Shown: one piece after another, positions 1 through 13,200 of the stretch
Numbering within the stretch: the stretch's first letter is position 1
Layout of the letters: every line of letters starts with the position of its first letter
Assembly: GCF_029626145.1 (NCBI RefSeq)
Contig: NZ_JARUBJ010000002.1
Span: forward strand, 3,073,501 to 3,137,500
DNA length: 64,000 bases
DNA from: Micromonospora sp. WMMD961
GTDB lineage: Bacteria; Actinomycetota; Actinomycetes; Mycobacteriales; Micromonosporaceae
Reading direction: 5' to 3'
The notes under the pieces: model-generated
Databases searched by the model: none
What the model saw: only the letters and a program-made list of their open reading frames with translations
Told to the model about the DNA's origin: nothing
Program-made: the position numbers and the translations under genes

Positions 1-3000
1 GCCTTCTTCGGCATCTCACCCCGTGAGGCGATCGCCATGGACCCGCAGCAGCGCCTGCTGCTGGAGACGTCCTGGGAGACCTTCGAAAGGGCCGGGATCG
101 ACCCGACCCGGTTGCGGGGCAGCCGCACCGGGGTGTTCGCCGGCGTCATGTACCACGACTACGCGGTCAACCTGACCAGCATCCCGGACGACGTCGCCGG
201 CTACCTGGGCACCGGAAACTCCGGCAGCGTCGCCTCCGGCCGGGTCGCGTACACCCTGGGCCTGGAGGGGCCGGCGGTCACCGTGGACACCGCCTGCTCG
301 TCGTCGCTGGTCGCGCTGCACCTGGCCGTCCAGTCGCTGCGCCAGGAGGAGTGCTCCCTCGCCCTGGCCGGCGGCGTCGCCGTGATGGCCACCCCGGTCG
401 TCTTCGTCGACTTCAGTAAGCAGCGGGGACTCTCGACCGACGGCCGGTGCAAGTCGTTCGCCGCCGCCGCCGACGGGACCGGCTGGGCCGAGGGTGCCGG
501 CATGCTGCTCCTGGAACGGCTCTCCGACGCGGTCCGCAACGGTCACCGCGTCCTCGGCGTCGTCCGCGGCACCGCGGTCAACCAGGACGGTGCCAGCAGC
601 GCCCTGACCGCCCCGAACGGCCCGGCCCAGCAGCGGGTCATCCGCAGCGCCCTGGCCAACGCCCGGGTCCCCGCCGAGCACGTCGACCTCGTCGAGGCCC
701 ACGGCACCGGCACCACCCTCGGCGACCCGATCGAAGCCCAGGCGCTGCTCGCCACCTACGGCCAGGACCGGCCCGCCGACCAGCCACTGTGGCTCGGCTC
801 GATCAAGTCGAACATCGGGCACACCCAGGCCGCCGCCGGCGTCGCCGGCATCATCAAGATGCTGATGGCGATGCGGCACCGGACCATGCCGCGAACTCTG
901 CACGTGGACGAGCCGACGCCGCAGGTGGACTGGTCGGCGGGCGCGGTGGAGCTGCTCACCACGGCCCGGCCGTGGCCGGACGCCGACGACCGACCGCGCC
1001 GCGCCGGGGTGTCGTCGTTCGGGGTCTCCGGCACGAACGCGCACGTCATCATCGAGGAACCGCCGGCCGCCGAGCTGTCGCCCCGCGACGAGGCCGTCGT
1101 GCCCGCCCTGGTGCCGTGGGTGTTGTCGGCGCGGTCCCCGGAGGCGCTGCGCGCGCAGGCGGCCCGGCTGATTCCCGTGGACGCCGACCCGGTGGACGTC
1201 GGGTTCTCGTTGGTGTCGTCGCGGTCGACGCACGCGCATCGGGCGGTCGTGTTCGGGCGCGACGAGCTGGCGGCGGTCGCGGCTGGTGAGCCCGGCCCGG
1301 TTGTCGGGTCGGTGGCGCGGGGCAAGACGGCGTTCGTGTTCTCCGGTCAGGGTTCGCAGCGCCGGGGCATGGGCTTGGACCTGGCGTCGTCGTTCCCGGT
1401 GTTCGCGGAGGCGTTCGACGCGGCGTGCGCCGAGTTGGACCGGCACCTGGATCGTCCGGTGCGGGAGGTCATCGCCGAGGGCGACGACTTGGACCAGACG
1501 GTGTACACGCAGTCGGCGTTGTTCGCGGTCGAGGTGGCGTTGTTCCGTCTGGTGGAGTCGTTCGGGGTGACTCCGGATTTCCTGGTGGGGCACTCCATTG
1601 GTGAGATCGCCGCGTCGCACGTCGCCGGGGTGCTGTCCCTGCCCGATGCGGCGAGGCTGGTGACGGCCCGGGGTCGCCTGATGCAGGCGCTTCCGGCCGG
1701 TGGGGTGATGGTGGCGGTGCGGGCGACCGAGGCGGAGGTGTTGCCGCTGTTGACCGGCGGGGTGTCGGTCGCGGCGATCAATGGCCCCCGGTCGGTGGTG
1801 CTGTCCGGCGTCGCGGACGAGGTCATGGCCGTGGCGGCCCGGTTCGAGAAGTCGAAGCGGTTGCGGGTGAGTCATGCGTTCCATTCGGTGTTGATGGAGC
1901 CGATGCTGGCCGAGTTCGCGCAGGTGGCGGAATCCCTGGCCTACGGGTCGCCGCGTATCCCGGTGGTGTCGAACGTGACCGGGCAGGTCGCGTCGTCGCA
2001 GGACGCGGCGTACTGGGTGCGGCACGTGCGGGAGGCGGTGCGCTTCGCCGACGGCATCACCACCCTGGAGTCGATGGGTGTGAGCACGTTCGTGGAGATC
2101 GGCCCGGACGGGGTGCTCTCCGCGATGGGCGCGGACTGCGTGAGCGACGCGGTGTTCGTACCCGTGCAGCGATCTGACCGGGCCCAACCTGCCACGTTGC
2201 TGACCGCGCTGGCGCAGGTCTTCGTGCGCGGTGTCGCTGTCGACTGGACGCCGTGTCTGACCGGCGGGCGACTGGTCGACCTGCCCACCTACCCCTTCCA
2301 ACGGCAGCAGTACTGGCTCACCTCGCCACCCGCCGAGCGGGCCGAGACGGCTGGCGACCCGGCCGACGGACATTTCTGGTCGGCGATCGAGCGCCAGGAC
2401 ACCGGCTTCCTCGCGGAAACCCTCGGCCTCGGCTCCGACGAGGACCGCGAGACCCTGGAAGCGCTGCTGCCGGCGTTCTCCGCGTGGCGGCGACGCCGGC
2501 ACACCCACGCGGTGCTCGACACGCTGCGCTACCGGATCGGCTGGGAACCGCTGACCGGTGCACCCCACCCGCCGACGACCGGCCGGTGGATCGTGCTGAC
2601 CGGCACCGACGCCGACGACACCACGCTGCTGCTGTCCGCGCTCGGCGACGCCACAGTGCTCACCGTGACACCCGATCGCGCCGCCCTCACCGAACGACTG
2701 CGCGCCGCCGGGCCCACCGACGGCATCCTGTCCCTGCTCGCCCTGGACCCCACGCTCGACCCGGCCGCGGCCCTCCTGACCGTCGCGCAGGCGTGCGCCG
2801 ACGCGGACCTGGAAGCGCCACTCTGGGCCGCCACCCGGGGCGCCGTCTCCACCGGCCGCGCGGACCACCTCGACGCGCCCCGCCAGGCCCTGGCCTGGGG
2901 CCTCGGTCGGGTCCTCGGCCTGGAACGCCCCCACCTCTGGGGTGGCCTCGTCGACCTGCCGGAGAAGCTGGACCAGCGCGCCGCCGACCGGGTGGTCGCC

Positions 3001-4200
3001 GCGCTGCACGGCAGCGGCGAGGACGAGATCGCGGTACGCGGCTCCGGCACCTACGTACGCCGACTGTTGCGTCACCCGTACACCGAGGCCGCGCCCTGTC
3101 ACGCGTGGCTGCCGCACGGCACCGTCCTGGTCACCGGTGGAACCGGTGGCCTCGGTGCTCGGGTGGCGAGCTGGGTCGCCGTCCGGGGAGCCGAACACGT
3201 GGTCCTGGTCAGCCGTCGCGGTCTCCAGGCACCCGACGCCGACGTGGTGGCCGCCGAGGTGCGACGCCACGGGGCCCGGGTGACAGTCAGCGCCTGCGAC
3301 GTCGCCGACCCGGACGAGGTGAACCGGCTCGTCCAGCAACTGCGGGCGGCCGGCGAGCGGGTCGACACAGTGGTGCACGCCGCCGGCGTCGACCATCACA
3401 CCGATCTCAACACCGCCACCGCCGCCGATCTCGACGCCGTCCTGGCCGCCAAGGTCGCCGGTGCGATCAACCTGGACGCCGCGCTCGGCGACGAGCCCAG
3501 CACCTTCGTCCTGTTCTCCTCCATCTCCGGCGTCTGGGGCAGCGGCGGGCAGGCCGCGTACTCGGCCGGCAACGCCTTCCTCGACGCGTTCGCCGAGTGG
3601 CGTCGCGCCCGTGGTCTCGCGGCCACCTCGATCGCCTGGGGCGTCTGGGCCGGCGGGGGCATGGCCGACGACCCGGAGATCACCGAGCAGCTACGTCGGC
3701 GCGGACTGCTCACCCTCGACCCGGAACTCGCCCTCTCCGGCCTCCAGTCGGTCCTCGACCGCGACGAGACCAGCGTGACGATCGCCGACGTCGACTGGGA
3801 CCGCTTCCTCCCGATGTACGCGTCCGCCCGGGTCCGCCCGCTGGTCGACGCGCTGCCCGACCACATTCGACTCCAGAGCACCGACGCGACGCCGACCGCT
3901 CCCGCAGCCGGCCGGTACGCCTCGATGAGCACCGAGGAGCGGTCCCGCGAACTGCTCGACCTGGTGGTCACCAGCGCGGCTGCCGTCCTCGGGCACAGCG
4001 GCGCCGGTCTGATCGACGCCGACCAGCCGTTCAAGGAACTCGGGTTCGATTCGTTGACTGCGGTGGAGTTGCGTAATCGGTTGAATGTGGTGACGGGTTT
4101 GTCGTTGCCGTCGAGTGTGGTTTTTGATTATCCGTCGGCGGGTGTGTTGGCGGGTTATCTGGGGTTGTTGTTGGGTGGGGATTCGGGTGTTTCGGAGGTG
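1..4200 (+). other. PKS module 1 (window numbering): KS(partial)-AT(mal)-KR(A)-ACP
   Basis: KS runs to about 1070 with its cysteine codon at 295-297; EAHGTGT and KSNIGHT carry the two histidines. AT spans about 1325-2320, with GHSIGE Ser at 1594-1596 and HAFH at 1873-1884, indicating malonyl-CoA. A dimerisation-element-like helix and the KR structural subdomain precede the catalytic KR (NADPH motif GGTGGLG near 3135, Ser in FSS, Tyr 3559-3561, Asn four residues later). Trp 3535-3537 and no LDD motif mark an A-type, probably A1, KR giving an L-configured hydroxyl. ACP serine is at 4051-4053. Confidence 0.93.
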
Positions 4201-7200
4201 GTGTCGTCGTCGGTTGTGGTGGATGAGCCGGTGGCGATTGTGGGTATGGCGTGTCGTTTTCCGGGTGGTGTGGGGTCGCCGGATGAGTTGTGGGATTTTG
4301 TGGTGTCGGGTGGGGATGGGGTGGTGGAGTTTCCGTCGGATCGGGGTTGGGATTTGGCGGGGTTGGTGGGTGATGGGGAGTCGTTCGGGACGTCGTATGT
4401 GTCTGCGGGCGGGTTTTTGACGGGTGTGGCGGGTTTTGACGCGTCGTTTTTCGGGGTGTCGCCTCGGGAGGCGTTGGCGATGGATCCGCAGCAGCGGTTG
4501 TTGTTGGAGGTGTCGTGGGAGGCGTTGGAGTCGGCGGGGGTTGATCCGCTGGGGTTGCGGGGTTCTGCGGTTGGTGTGTTCACGGGGACGAATGGTCAGG
4601 ATTATTCGACGTTGTTGTTGGCGGTGCCGCGGGAGGCTGATGGTTTCTTGGGGACTGGTAACGCGGCGAGTGTGTTGTCGGGTCGGGTTTCGTATGTGTT
4701 AGGTGTGGAGGGGCCTGCGGTCACTGTGGATACGGCGTGTTCGTCGTCGTTGGTGGCGTTGCATTTGGCGGTGCAGGCGTTGCGGTCTGGTGAGTGTGGT
4801 TTGGCGTTGGCTGGTGGTGTGACGGTGATGTCGACGCCGGGGACGTTTATTGAGTTTTCGCGGCAGCGGGGGTTGGCCGGTGATGGTCGGTGTAAGGCTT
4901 TTGCTGCGGGGGCGGATGGCACGGCGTGGGGTGAGGGTGTCGGTGTTCTGGTGGTGGAGCGCCTGTCGGACGCGGTGGCTAATGGGCATCGCGTGTTGGC
5001 GGTGGTGCGCGGTAGTGCGGTCAATCAGGACGGTGCGTCGAATGGTTTGACCGCGCCGAATGGTCCGTCGCAGCAGCGGGTGATCCGATCGGCGCTCGCG
5101 GCCGCTGATCTCACGACCTCCGACGTCGACGTCGTCGAGGCGCATGGGACGGGCACCAAGCTGGGTGATCCGATCGAGGCGCAGGCGTTGTTGGCCACGT
5201 ACGGCCAGGACCGGCCGGCCCACCAGCCGTTGTGGTTGGGGTCGGTGAAGTCGAACATCGGTCACACGCAGGCCGCCGCAGGGGTCGCCGGTGTGATCAA
5301 GATGGTGCAGGCCCTCAAGCACGGGGTGCTGCCGGCGACGTTGCACGTGGACGAGCCGACCCCGCAGGTCGACTGGACCGCCGGTGCGGTGCAGCTGCTC
5401 ACCGAGGCCCGGCCCTGGCAGCCCGAGGCCGGCCGACCCCGCCGGGCCGGGGTGTCGTCGTTCGGGTTCTCCGGCACCAACGCCCACCTCATCCTCGAAG
5501 AACCACCCACCACCGAGTCCGTCGACTCTCCGGTCGTCGCGCCGAGTGACAGGTCGCTCGGTGCGACCAGCGCGGTGGTGCCGTGGTTGATCTCCGCGCG
5601 TAGTGCCGACGCCCTGCGCGCCCAGGCCACCCGCCTCACCCACCACCTCGACCAGCGGCCCGAGATCGGCCCGGTAGACGTCGGGCGTTCGCTGGCCGCC
5701 CGCGCCACCCTCGCCCACCGGGCCGTCGTCCTGACTGAGGATCGGCAAGCTGCGCTCACTGCTCTCGCCGCAGGAGCCACGGCTCCCGGTCTGGTCACCG
5801 GCACCGCACAGGGCGGGCGCACCGCATTCGTCTTCTCCGGCCAGGGTTCGCAGCGGCCCGGCATGGGCCTGGATCTCTACGACACGTTCCCGGTGTACGC
5901 GGAGGCGTTCGACGCGGTCTGTGCCGAGTTGGACCGGCACCTCGATCGACCGATCCGGGACGTGATCGCCGCCGACGCGAAGGCCCTCGACCAGACCGTC
6001 CACACCCAGGCGGCGTTGTTCGCCGTCGAGGTGGCGCTGTACCGCCTGGTGGAGTCGTTCGGTGTCAGGCCGAACTACCTGGTGGGGCACTCGATCGGTG
6101 AGATCGCCGCCGCGCACGTCGCCGGGGTGCTGTCCCTGCCCGATGCGGCGACGCTGGTGACGGCCCGGGGTCGCCTGATGCAGGCCCTTCCGAGCGGCGG
6201 GGTGATGGTGGCGGTGCGGGCCACCGAGGCGGAGGTGTTGCCGCTGTTGACCGGCGGGGTGTCGATTGCCGCTATCAACGGCCCGCGCTCGGTGGTGCTG
6301 TCGGGTGTGGCCGACGAGGTGGCCGCTGTCGCGGGGCACTTCGAGAAGTCGAAGCGGTTGCGGGTGAGTCATGCGTTCCATTCGGTGTTGATGGAGCCGA
6401 TGCTGGCCGAGTTCGCGCAGGTGGCGGAATCCCTGGCCTATGCGTCGCCGCGCGTCCCGGTGGTGTCGAACGTGACCGGGCAGGTCGCGTCGTCGCAGGA
6501 CGCGGCGTACTGGGTGCGGCACGTGCGGGAAGCGGTCCGGTTTGCCGACGGCATCACCACCCTGGAGTCCCTGGGTGTGAGCACGTTCGTGGAGATCGGC
6601 CCGGACGGGGTGCTCTCCGCGATGGGCGCGGACTGTGTCTCCGACGCGGTGTTCGTACCCGTGCAACGATCTGACCGGGACCAACCGACCACGTTGCTGA
6701 CCGCGCTGGCGCAGGTCTTCGTGCGCGGCGTCGCTGTCGACTGGACGCCGTGCCTGACCGGCGGGCGGATGGTCGACCTTCCCACCTATGCCTTCCAGCA
6801 CGAGCGCTACTGGCCGAGTGCTCCCGAACCGGTCGCCGCGACCGCCGCCGGCGAGCCGGCCGACGCCGACTTCTGGGCCGCCATCGAAGACGGCGACCTG
6901 GCCCGGTTGGGCATCACCGCGGACAGCGCGGGTGACCTGCTCCCCGCGCTGGCCCAGTGGCGCCGCAAGCGCCAGGACGCCGAAGTGGTCGACGGCTGGC
7001 GCTACCGGACCACGTGGCGTCCGGTCACCGGCGACACCGCCGACACCCTCGACGGCCACTGGCTGATCGTCGGGGCCGACCCCAGCGACCAGAACCTCGT
7101 CGGCTTCCTGGCGCGGACGCTCACCGAGGCCGGAGCCGACGTGCGCCACGCCCACGAGGCGACCGACCTGACCGACCTGTCCGCACCGATCGCGGGCATC

Positions 7201-10200
7201 ATCGCCGTGGCCGACACGGGAGCCGACCTGCTCGCCCTGGTCCAGCAGTTCGCCGACCAGGAGGTGACCGCTCCCCTGTGGGTGGTGACGACAGGTGGCG
7301 TGTCGGTCGGGCGCGCGGACGTCGTGTCGCCGGCGGTGTCGGCGGTGTGGGGTCTGGGTCGGGTGGTCGGCTTGGAGATGCCGCACCTGTGGGGTGGCCT
7401 GGTCGATGTCCCGGCTGCCCGGGATGCGCGGGTCGGCGCCCGTTTGGTGCGGGTGTTGGCCGGTGGGTTCGGTGCCGAGGACCAGCTCGCGGTGCGGTCC
7501 TCCGGTGTGTACGTGCGGCGGTTGGTGCACTCGGCTGCGGTGGCCGGTGAGCAACCGGGTTGGTCGCCGTCGGGGACGGTTCTGGTGACCGGCGGTACGG
7601 GTTCGTTGGGTGGCCGCGTCGCGGTGTGGGCTGCCACGCACGGTGCCGAGCACCTGGTGTTGGTGTCGCGGCGCGGCCCGCAGGCCGCCGGCGCGGCCGA
7701 TGTGGCTACTGCGGTCGAGGCGGCCGGCGCCCGGGTGACCGTCGCCGCCTGTGACATGGGCGACCGCGACGCGGTTCGGGCCTTGCTCGACGGTCTCGAC
7801 ACTCCGGTCCGGGCGGTGGTGCACGCCGCCGGTGTGGAGCGCTCCGCTCTGTTGACCGAGACCACCCCTGAGGTGTGGGACGAGGTGTTCATCGGGAAGA
7901 CCGCTGGGGCGGTGCACCTGGACGAGCTGCTCCCCGATGACCTGGACGCGTTCGTGGTGTTCTCGTCGATCTCCGGGGTGTGGGGTAGTGGTGGTCAGGG
8001 TGCGTACGCGGCGGCGAACGCTTTCCTGGACGGGTTGATCGCGGCGCGGCGGGTTCGGGGTGTGCTGGGCACGGCGGTGTCGTGGGGTCCGTGGGCTGAC
8101 GGTGGGATGGTCGCGGCGGCGGGTGATGACGGGCCGTTGCGTCGTCGGGGGTTGCCGCCGATGTCGGCGCAGGTGGCGATGGCGGCGTTCGCTCAGGTGG
8201 TGGAGTCGGGGGAGCGGGCGGTCACTGTCGCGGATGTGGACTGGGACCGGTTCGGTGCGTCGTTCACCTCGGCCAGGTCGCGTCCGTTGCTGGAGGAGGT
8301 GTACACCCCGGTCGAGCAGACGACCGCGCCGAGCACCTTTCTGGACGGGTTGAGCCCGGCGGAGCGGTCGAAGCGGCTGCTGGACGTGGTGCGGACCGAG
8401 GCGGTAGCGGTGCTCGGGTTGGGCAGCGTCGCCGACATCGGCGTCGACCGGCCCTTCCGCGAACTCGGGTTCGATTCGTTGACTGCGGTGGAGTTGCGTA
8501 ATCGGTTGAATGTGGTGACGGGTTTGTCGTTGCCGTCGAGTGTGGTTTTTGATTATCCGTCGGCGGGTGTGTTGGCGGGTTATCTGGGGTTGTTGTTGGG
8601 TGGGGATTCGGGTGTTTCGGAGGTGGTGTCGTCGTCGGTTGTGGTGGATGAGCCGGTGGCGATTGTGGGTATGGCGTGTCGTTTTCCGGGTGGTGTGGGG
8701 TCGCCGGATGAGTTGTGGGATTTTGTGGTGTCGGGTGGGGATGGGGTGGTGGAGTTTCCGTCGGATCGGGGTTGGGATTTGGCGGGGTTGGTGGGTGATG
8801 GGGAGTCGTTCGGGACGTCGTATGTGTCTGCGGGCGGGTTTTTGACGGGTGTGGCGGGTTTTGACGCGTCGTTTTTCGGGGTGTCGCCTCGGGAGGCGTT
8901 GGCGATGGATCCGCAGCAGCGGTTGTTGTTGGAGGTGTCGTGGGAGGCGTTGGAGTCGGCGGGGGTTGATCCGCTGGGGTTGCGGGGTTCTGCGGTTGGT
9001 GTGTTCACGGGGACGAATGGTCAGGATTATTCGACGTTGTTGTTGGCGGTGCCGCGGGAGGCTGATGGTTTCTTGGGGACTGGTAACGCGGCGAGTGTGT
9101 TGTCGGGTCGGGTTTCGTATGTGTTAGGTGTGGAGGGGCCTGCGGTCACTGTGGATACGGCGTGTTCGTCGTCGTTGGTGGCGTTGCATTTGGCGGTGCA
9201 GGCGTTGCGGTCTGGTGAGTGTGGTTTGGCGTTGGCTGGTGGTGTGACGGTGATGTCGACGCCGGGGACGTTTATTGAGTTTTCGCGGCAGCGGGGGTTG
9301 GCCGGTGATGGTCGGTGTAAGGCTTTCGCTGCGGGGGCGGATGGCACGGCGTGGGGTGAGGGTGTCGGTGTTCTGGTGGTGGAGCGCCTGTCGGACGCGG
9401 TGCGCAATGGGCATCGCGTGTTGGCGGTGGTGCGCGGCAGTGCGGTCAATCAGGACGGTGCGTCGAATGGTTTGACGGCGCCGAATGGTCCGTCGCAGCA
9501 GCGGGTGATCCGATCGGCGCTCGCGGCCGCTGATCTCACGACCTCCGACGTCGACGTCGTCGAGGCGCATGGGACGGGCACCAAGCTGGGTGATCCGATC
9601 GAGGCGCAGGCGTTGTTGGCCACGTACGGCCAGGACCGGCCGGCCCACCAGCCGTTGTGGCTCGGGTCGGTGAAGTCGAACATCGGTCACACGCAGGCCG
9701 CCGCAGGGGTCGCCGGTGTGATCAAGATGGTCCAGGCCCTCAAGCACGGGGTGCTGCCGGCGACGTTGCACGTGGACGAGCCGACCCCGCAGGTCGACTG
9801 GACCACCGGCCAGGTGCAGCTGCTCACCGAGGCCCGGCCCTGGCAGCCCGAGGCCGGCCGACCCCGCCGGGCCGGGGTGTCGTCGTTCGGGTTCTCCGGC
9901 ACCAACGCCCACCTCATCCTCGAAGAACCACCCACCACCGAGCCGGACGACGTTCCGGCCACCCCGCCGAAGAGTGTGGTGCCCTGGCTGATCTCCGCGC
10001 GCAGCGACGACGCCCTGCGCGCACAAGCCACCCGACTCACCCACCACCTCGACCAACACCCCACCGCCACGATCGACGTCGGTCACACGCTCGCCGCGCA
10101 CCGCGCCGCCCTGCCGTACCGGGCGGTGTCGATCGGCGCCGACCACCGCGACGCCCTCGACGCGCTCGCGGCCGGTACCGCCTCGACCGGGCTGGTCGTC

Positions 10201-13200
10201 GGTGAGGTCTCCGACGGCAAGCTCGCGTTCGTCTTCTCCGGCCAGGGATCACAGCGCCCGGGCATGGGCCTGGAGCTGGCCGAGACGTACCCGGTCTTCG
10301 CCGACGCGTTCGACGCGGCCTGCGCCGAACTCGACATCCACCTGGACCGCCCGCTCCGCGACGTGATCGCCGACGGCAGCGACCTCGACCAGACCCTCTA
10401 CACCCAGACGGCGCTCTTCGCGTACGAGGTCGCGCTGCACCGCCTGGTCGAGTCGTTCGGCGTCACAGCGGACTACCTGGTCGGGCACTCGATCGGTGAG
10501 ATCGCCGCCGCGCACGTCGCCGGGGTGCTGTCGCTTGCCGACGCGGCGACGCTGGTCACCGCGAGGGGCCGCCTGATGCAGGAGCTGCCGGCCGGCGGCG
10601 TCATGGTTGCCGTACGAGCCACCGAGGCCGAGGTACGGCCACTGCTGACCGAGGGCGTGGACATCGCCGCGATCAACGGGCCTCGCTCGATCGTGCTGTC
10701 CGGTGCCGCCGACGCGGTGGCAGCCGTCGCCGCCCACTTCGAGAAGTCCAAGCGACTGCGGGTCAGTCACGCGTTCCACTCGTCGCTGATGGAGCCGATG
10801 CTCGACGCCTTCGCCCGGGTGGCCGGCGGGCTGAGCTACCACCCGCCGCGCATCCCGATCGTCTCGAACATCACCGGACAGGTCGCGACGACACCCGACG
10901 CCGACTACTGGATGCGGCACGTCCGCGAGGCGGTGCGCTTCGCCGATGGCATCACCACCCTGGAAGACCTCGGTGTCAGCACGTTCGTGGAGATCGGCCC
11001 CGACGGGGTCCTCTCCGCGATGGGCGCGGACTGCGTGACCGGGGCGGCGCTCGTCCCCCTGCAACGCGCCGCCGCCGACCAGGTGTCGACCTTCCTCACC
11101 GGCCTGGCCCGAGCCTTCGTCCGCGGTGTGGCGGTCGACTTCACACAGTGCTACCCCGGTGGACGCCTCGTCGACCTGCCCACCTACGCCTTCCGGCACC
11201 GTGACTACTGGCCGAGCACCACCCTGGCCGACGTCTTCGCCGGAGTCGACGGCGGGACGACCGGCACCGACGTGCCGGACGCCGACTTCTGGGCCGCCAT
11301 CCAGGACGGCGACCTGGACCGTCTCGGCATCACTGCGGACAGCACCGGCGACCTGCTCCCCGCACTGGCCGAATGGCACCGCAAGCGGCAGGACGCCCAC
11401 CTCGTCGACGACCGGCGCTACCGCGTCGAGTGGCGTTCGGCCACCGGGGACGCCGTGACCACGCTGACCGGCCCCTGGCTGGTCGTCGGCCCGACCGGTG
11501 TCGGCACCGACATCGTCACCACACTGGCCGACGCCGGAGCGGACGTCATCCGCGTCGAACTGGCCCCGACCGCCGACCGGGCCGTCCTCGCCGCCGTCCT
11601 CGCCGACCTGGAGAGCGTGAGCGGTGTCGTCTCGCTCTTCGCCCTGGACACCGAGTTCACCGACCCCGCCCGACCCACCCTCGCCCTGGTGCAGGAACTC
11701 GTACGGGCCGACGTGACCGCTCCGCTGTGGGTGGTGACGGCGGGTGGGGTGTCGGTCGGGCGTGCGGACGTGGTGTCGCCGGCGGTGTCGGCGGTGTGGG
11801 GTCTGGGTCGGGTGGTGGGTTTGGAGTTGCCGCATCTGTGGGGTGGCCTGGTCGATGTGCCGGCTGTCCGGGATGCGCGGGTCGCGGGCCGGTTGGTGCG
11901 GGTGTTGGCGGGTGGGTTCGGCGCTGAGGACCAGGTGGCGGTGCGGTCCTCGGGTGTGTATGTGCGCAGGCTGGTGCGGTCGGTTGCGGTGCGTGGTGAG
12001 CAGCCGGGTTGGTCGCCGTCGGGGACGGTGCTGGTGACCGGTGGTACGGGTTCGTTGGGTGGGCGGGTCGCGGTGTGGGCGGCCGAGCGTGGTGCCGAGC
12101 ACCTGGTGCTGGTCTCACGGCGGGGCCCACAGGCCGAGGGTGCCGCCGACATCGTCGCCGCCGTCGAAGCAGCCGGCGCCCGGGTGACCGTCGCCGCCTG
12201 CGACATGGCGGACCGGGACGCGGTCAGCGCATTGGTGCAGAGCTTGGACGCTCCGGTGCGAGCCGTCGTGCACGCCGCCGGTGTGGAGCGGACGTCAGTG
12301 TTGACCGACCTCACCCCGGAAATCTGGGACGAGGTCGTGTCCGGCAAGACCGCTGGGGCGGTGCACCTGGACGAGTTGTTGGGCGATGACCTGGACGCGT
12401 TCGTGGTGTTCTCGTCGATCTCCGGGATCTGGGGTAGTGGTGGTCAGGGTGCGTACGCGGCGGCGAACGCTTTCCTGGACGGGTTGATCGCGGCGCGGCG
12501 GGCTCGGGGTGTGCTGGGCACGGCTCTGTCGTGGGGCCCATGGGCCGGTGGTGGCATGGTCGCGGCGGCGGGTGATGACGGGCCGTTGCGTCGTCGGGGG
12601 TTGCCGCCGATGTCGGCGCAGGTGGCGATGGCGGCGTTCGCTCAGGTGGTGGAGTCGGGGGAGCGGGCGGTCACTGTCGCGGATGTGGACTGGGACCGGT
12701 TCGGTGCGTCGTTCACCTCGGCCAGGTCGCGTCCGTTGCTGGACGAGGTGTACACCCCGGTCGAGCAGACGACCGCGCCGAGCACCTTCCTGGACGGGTT
12801 GAGCCCGGCGGAGCGGTCGAAGCGGCTGCTGGACGTGGTGCGGACCGAGGCGGTAGCGGTGCTCGGGTTGGGCAGCGTCGCCGACATCGGCGTCGACCGG
12901 CCCTTCCGCGAACTCGGGTTCGACTCCCTGACCGCCGTCGAACTGCGCAACCGACTGGTCACCACGACCGGCCTGCAACTGCCGTCCAGCATCGTCTTCG
13001 ACTATCCGAGCGCCGCCACCCTCGCCGGCCACCTGGCCGCGCTGCTCGGCACCAACGACAGCCCCACCCCGCAGACCCGGGCGACGACCATGACGTCCGA
13101 GCCGATCGCCATCGTCGGCATGGCCTGCCGCTACCCCGGCGGGGTCGGCTCGCCGGAGGACCTGTGGCGACTGGTCGAGACCGGCACCGACGCCGTCTCG

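Larger units (their letters stand above)
4222..8620 (+). other. PKS module 2: KS-AT(mal)-KR(A)-ACP
   Basis: KS (about 4222-5510, Cys 4738-4740) is written in G/T-rich codons and is almost the same DNA as KS of module 3. AT (about 5825-6815) has Ser 6091-6093 and HAFH from 6370, so malonyl. KR (Tyr 8005-8007, Trp eight residues upstream, Lys in GKTAGAV) is intact and A-type. ACP serine is at 8476-8478. The expected product step is CH2-CHOH. Confidence 0.93.

Noticed and set aside
16..3399. Long antisense open frame opposite PKS A
   Set aside because: Very GC-rich coding DNA leaves the complementary strand open by chance. The translation has no recognisable domain, and the plus strand has clear KS, AT and KR motifs here.
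4036..9933. Insertion sequence as cause of the repeats
   Set aside because: The repeats encode PKS domains in frame and have no transposase, inverted ends or target duplications.
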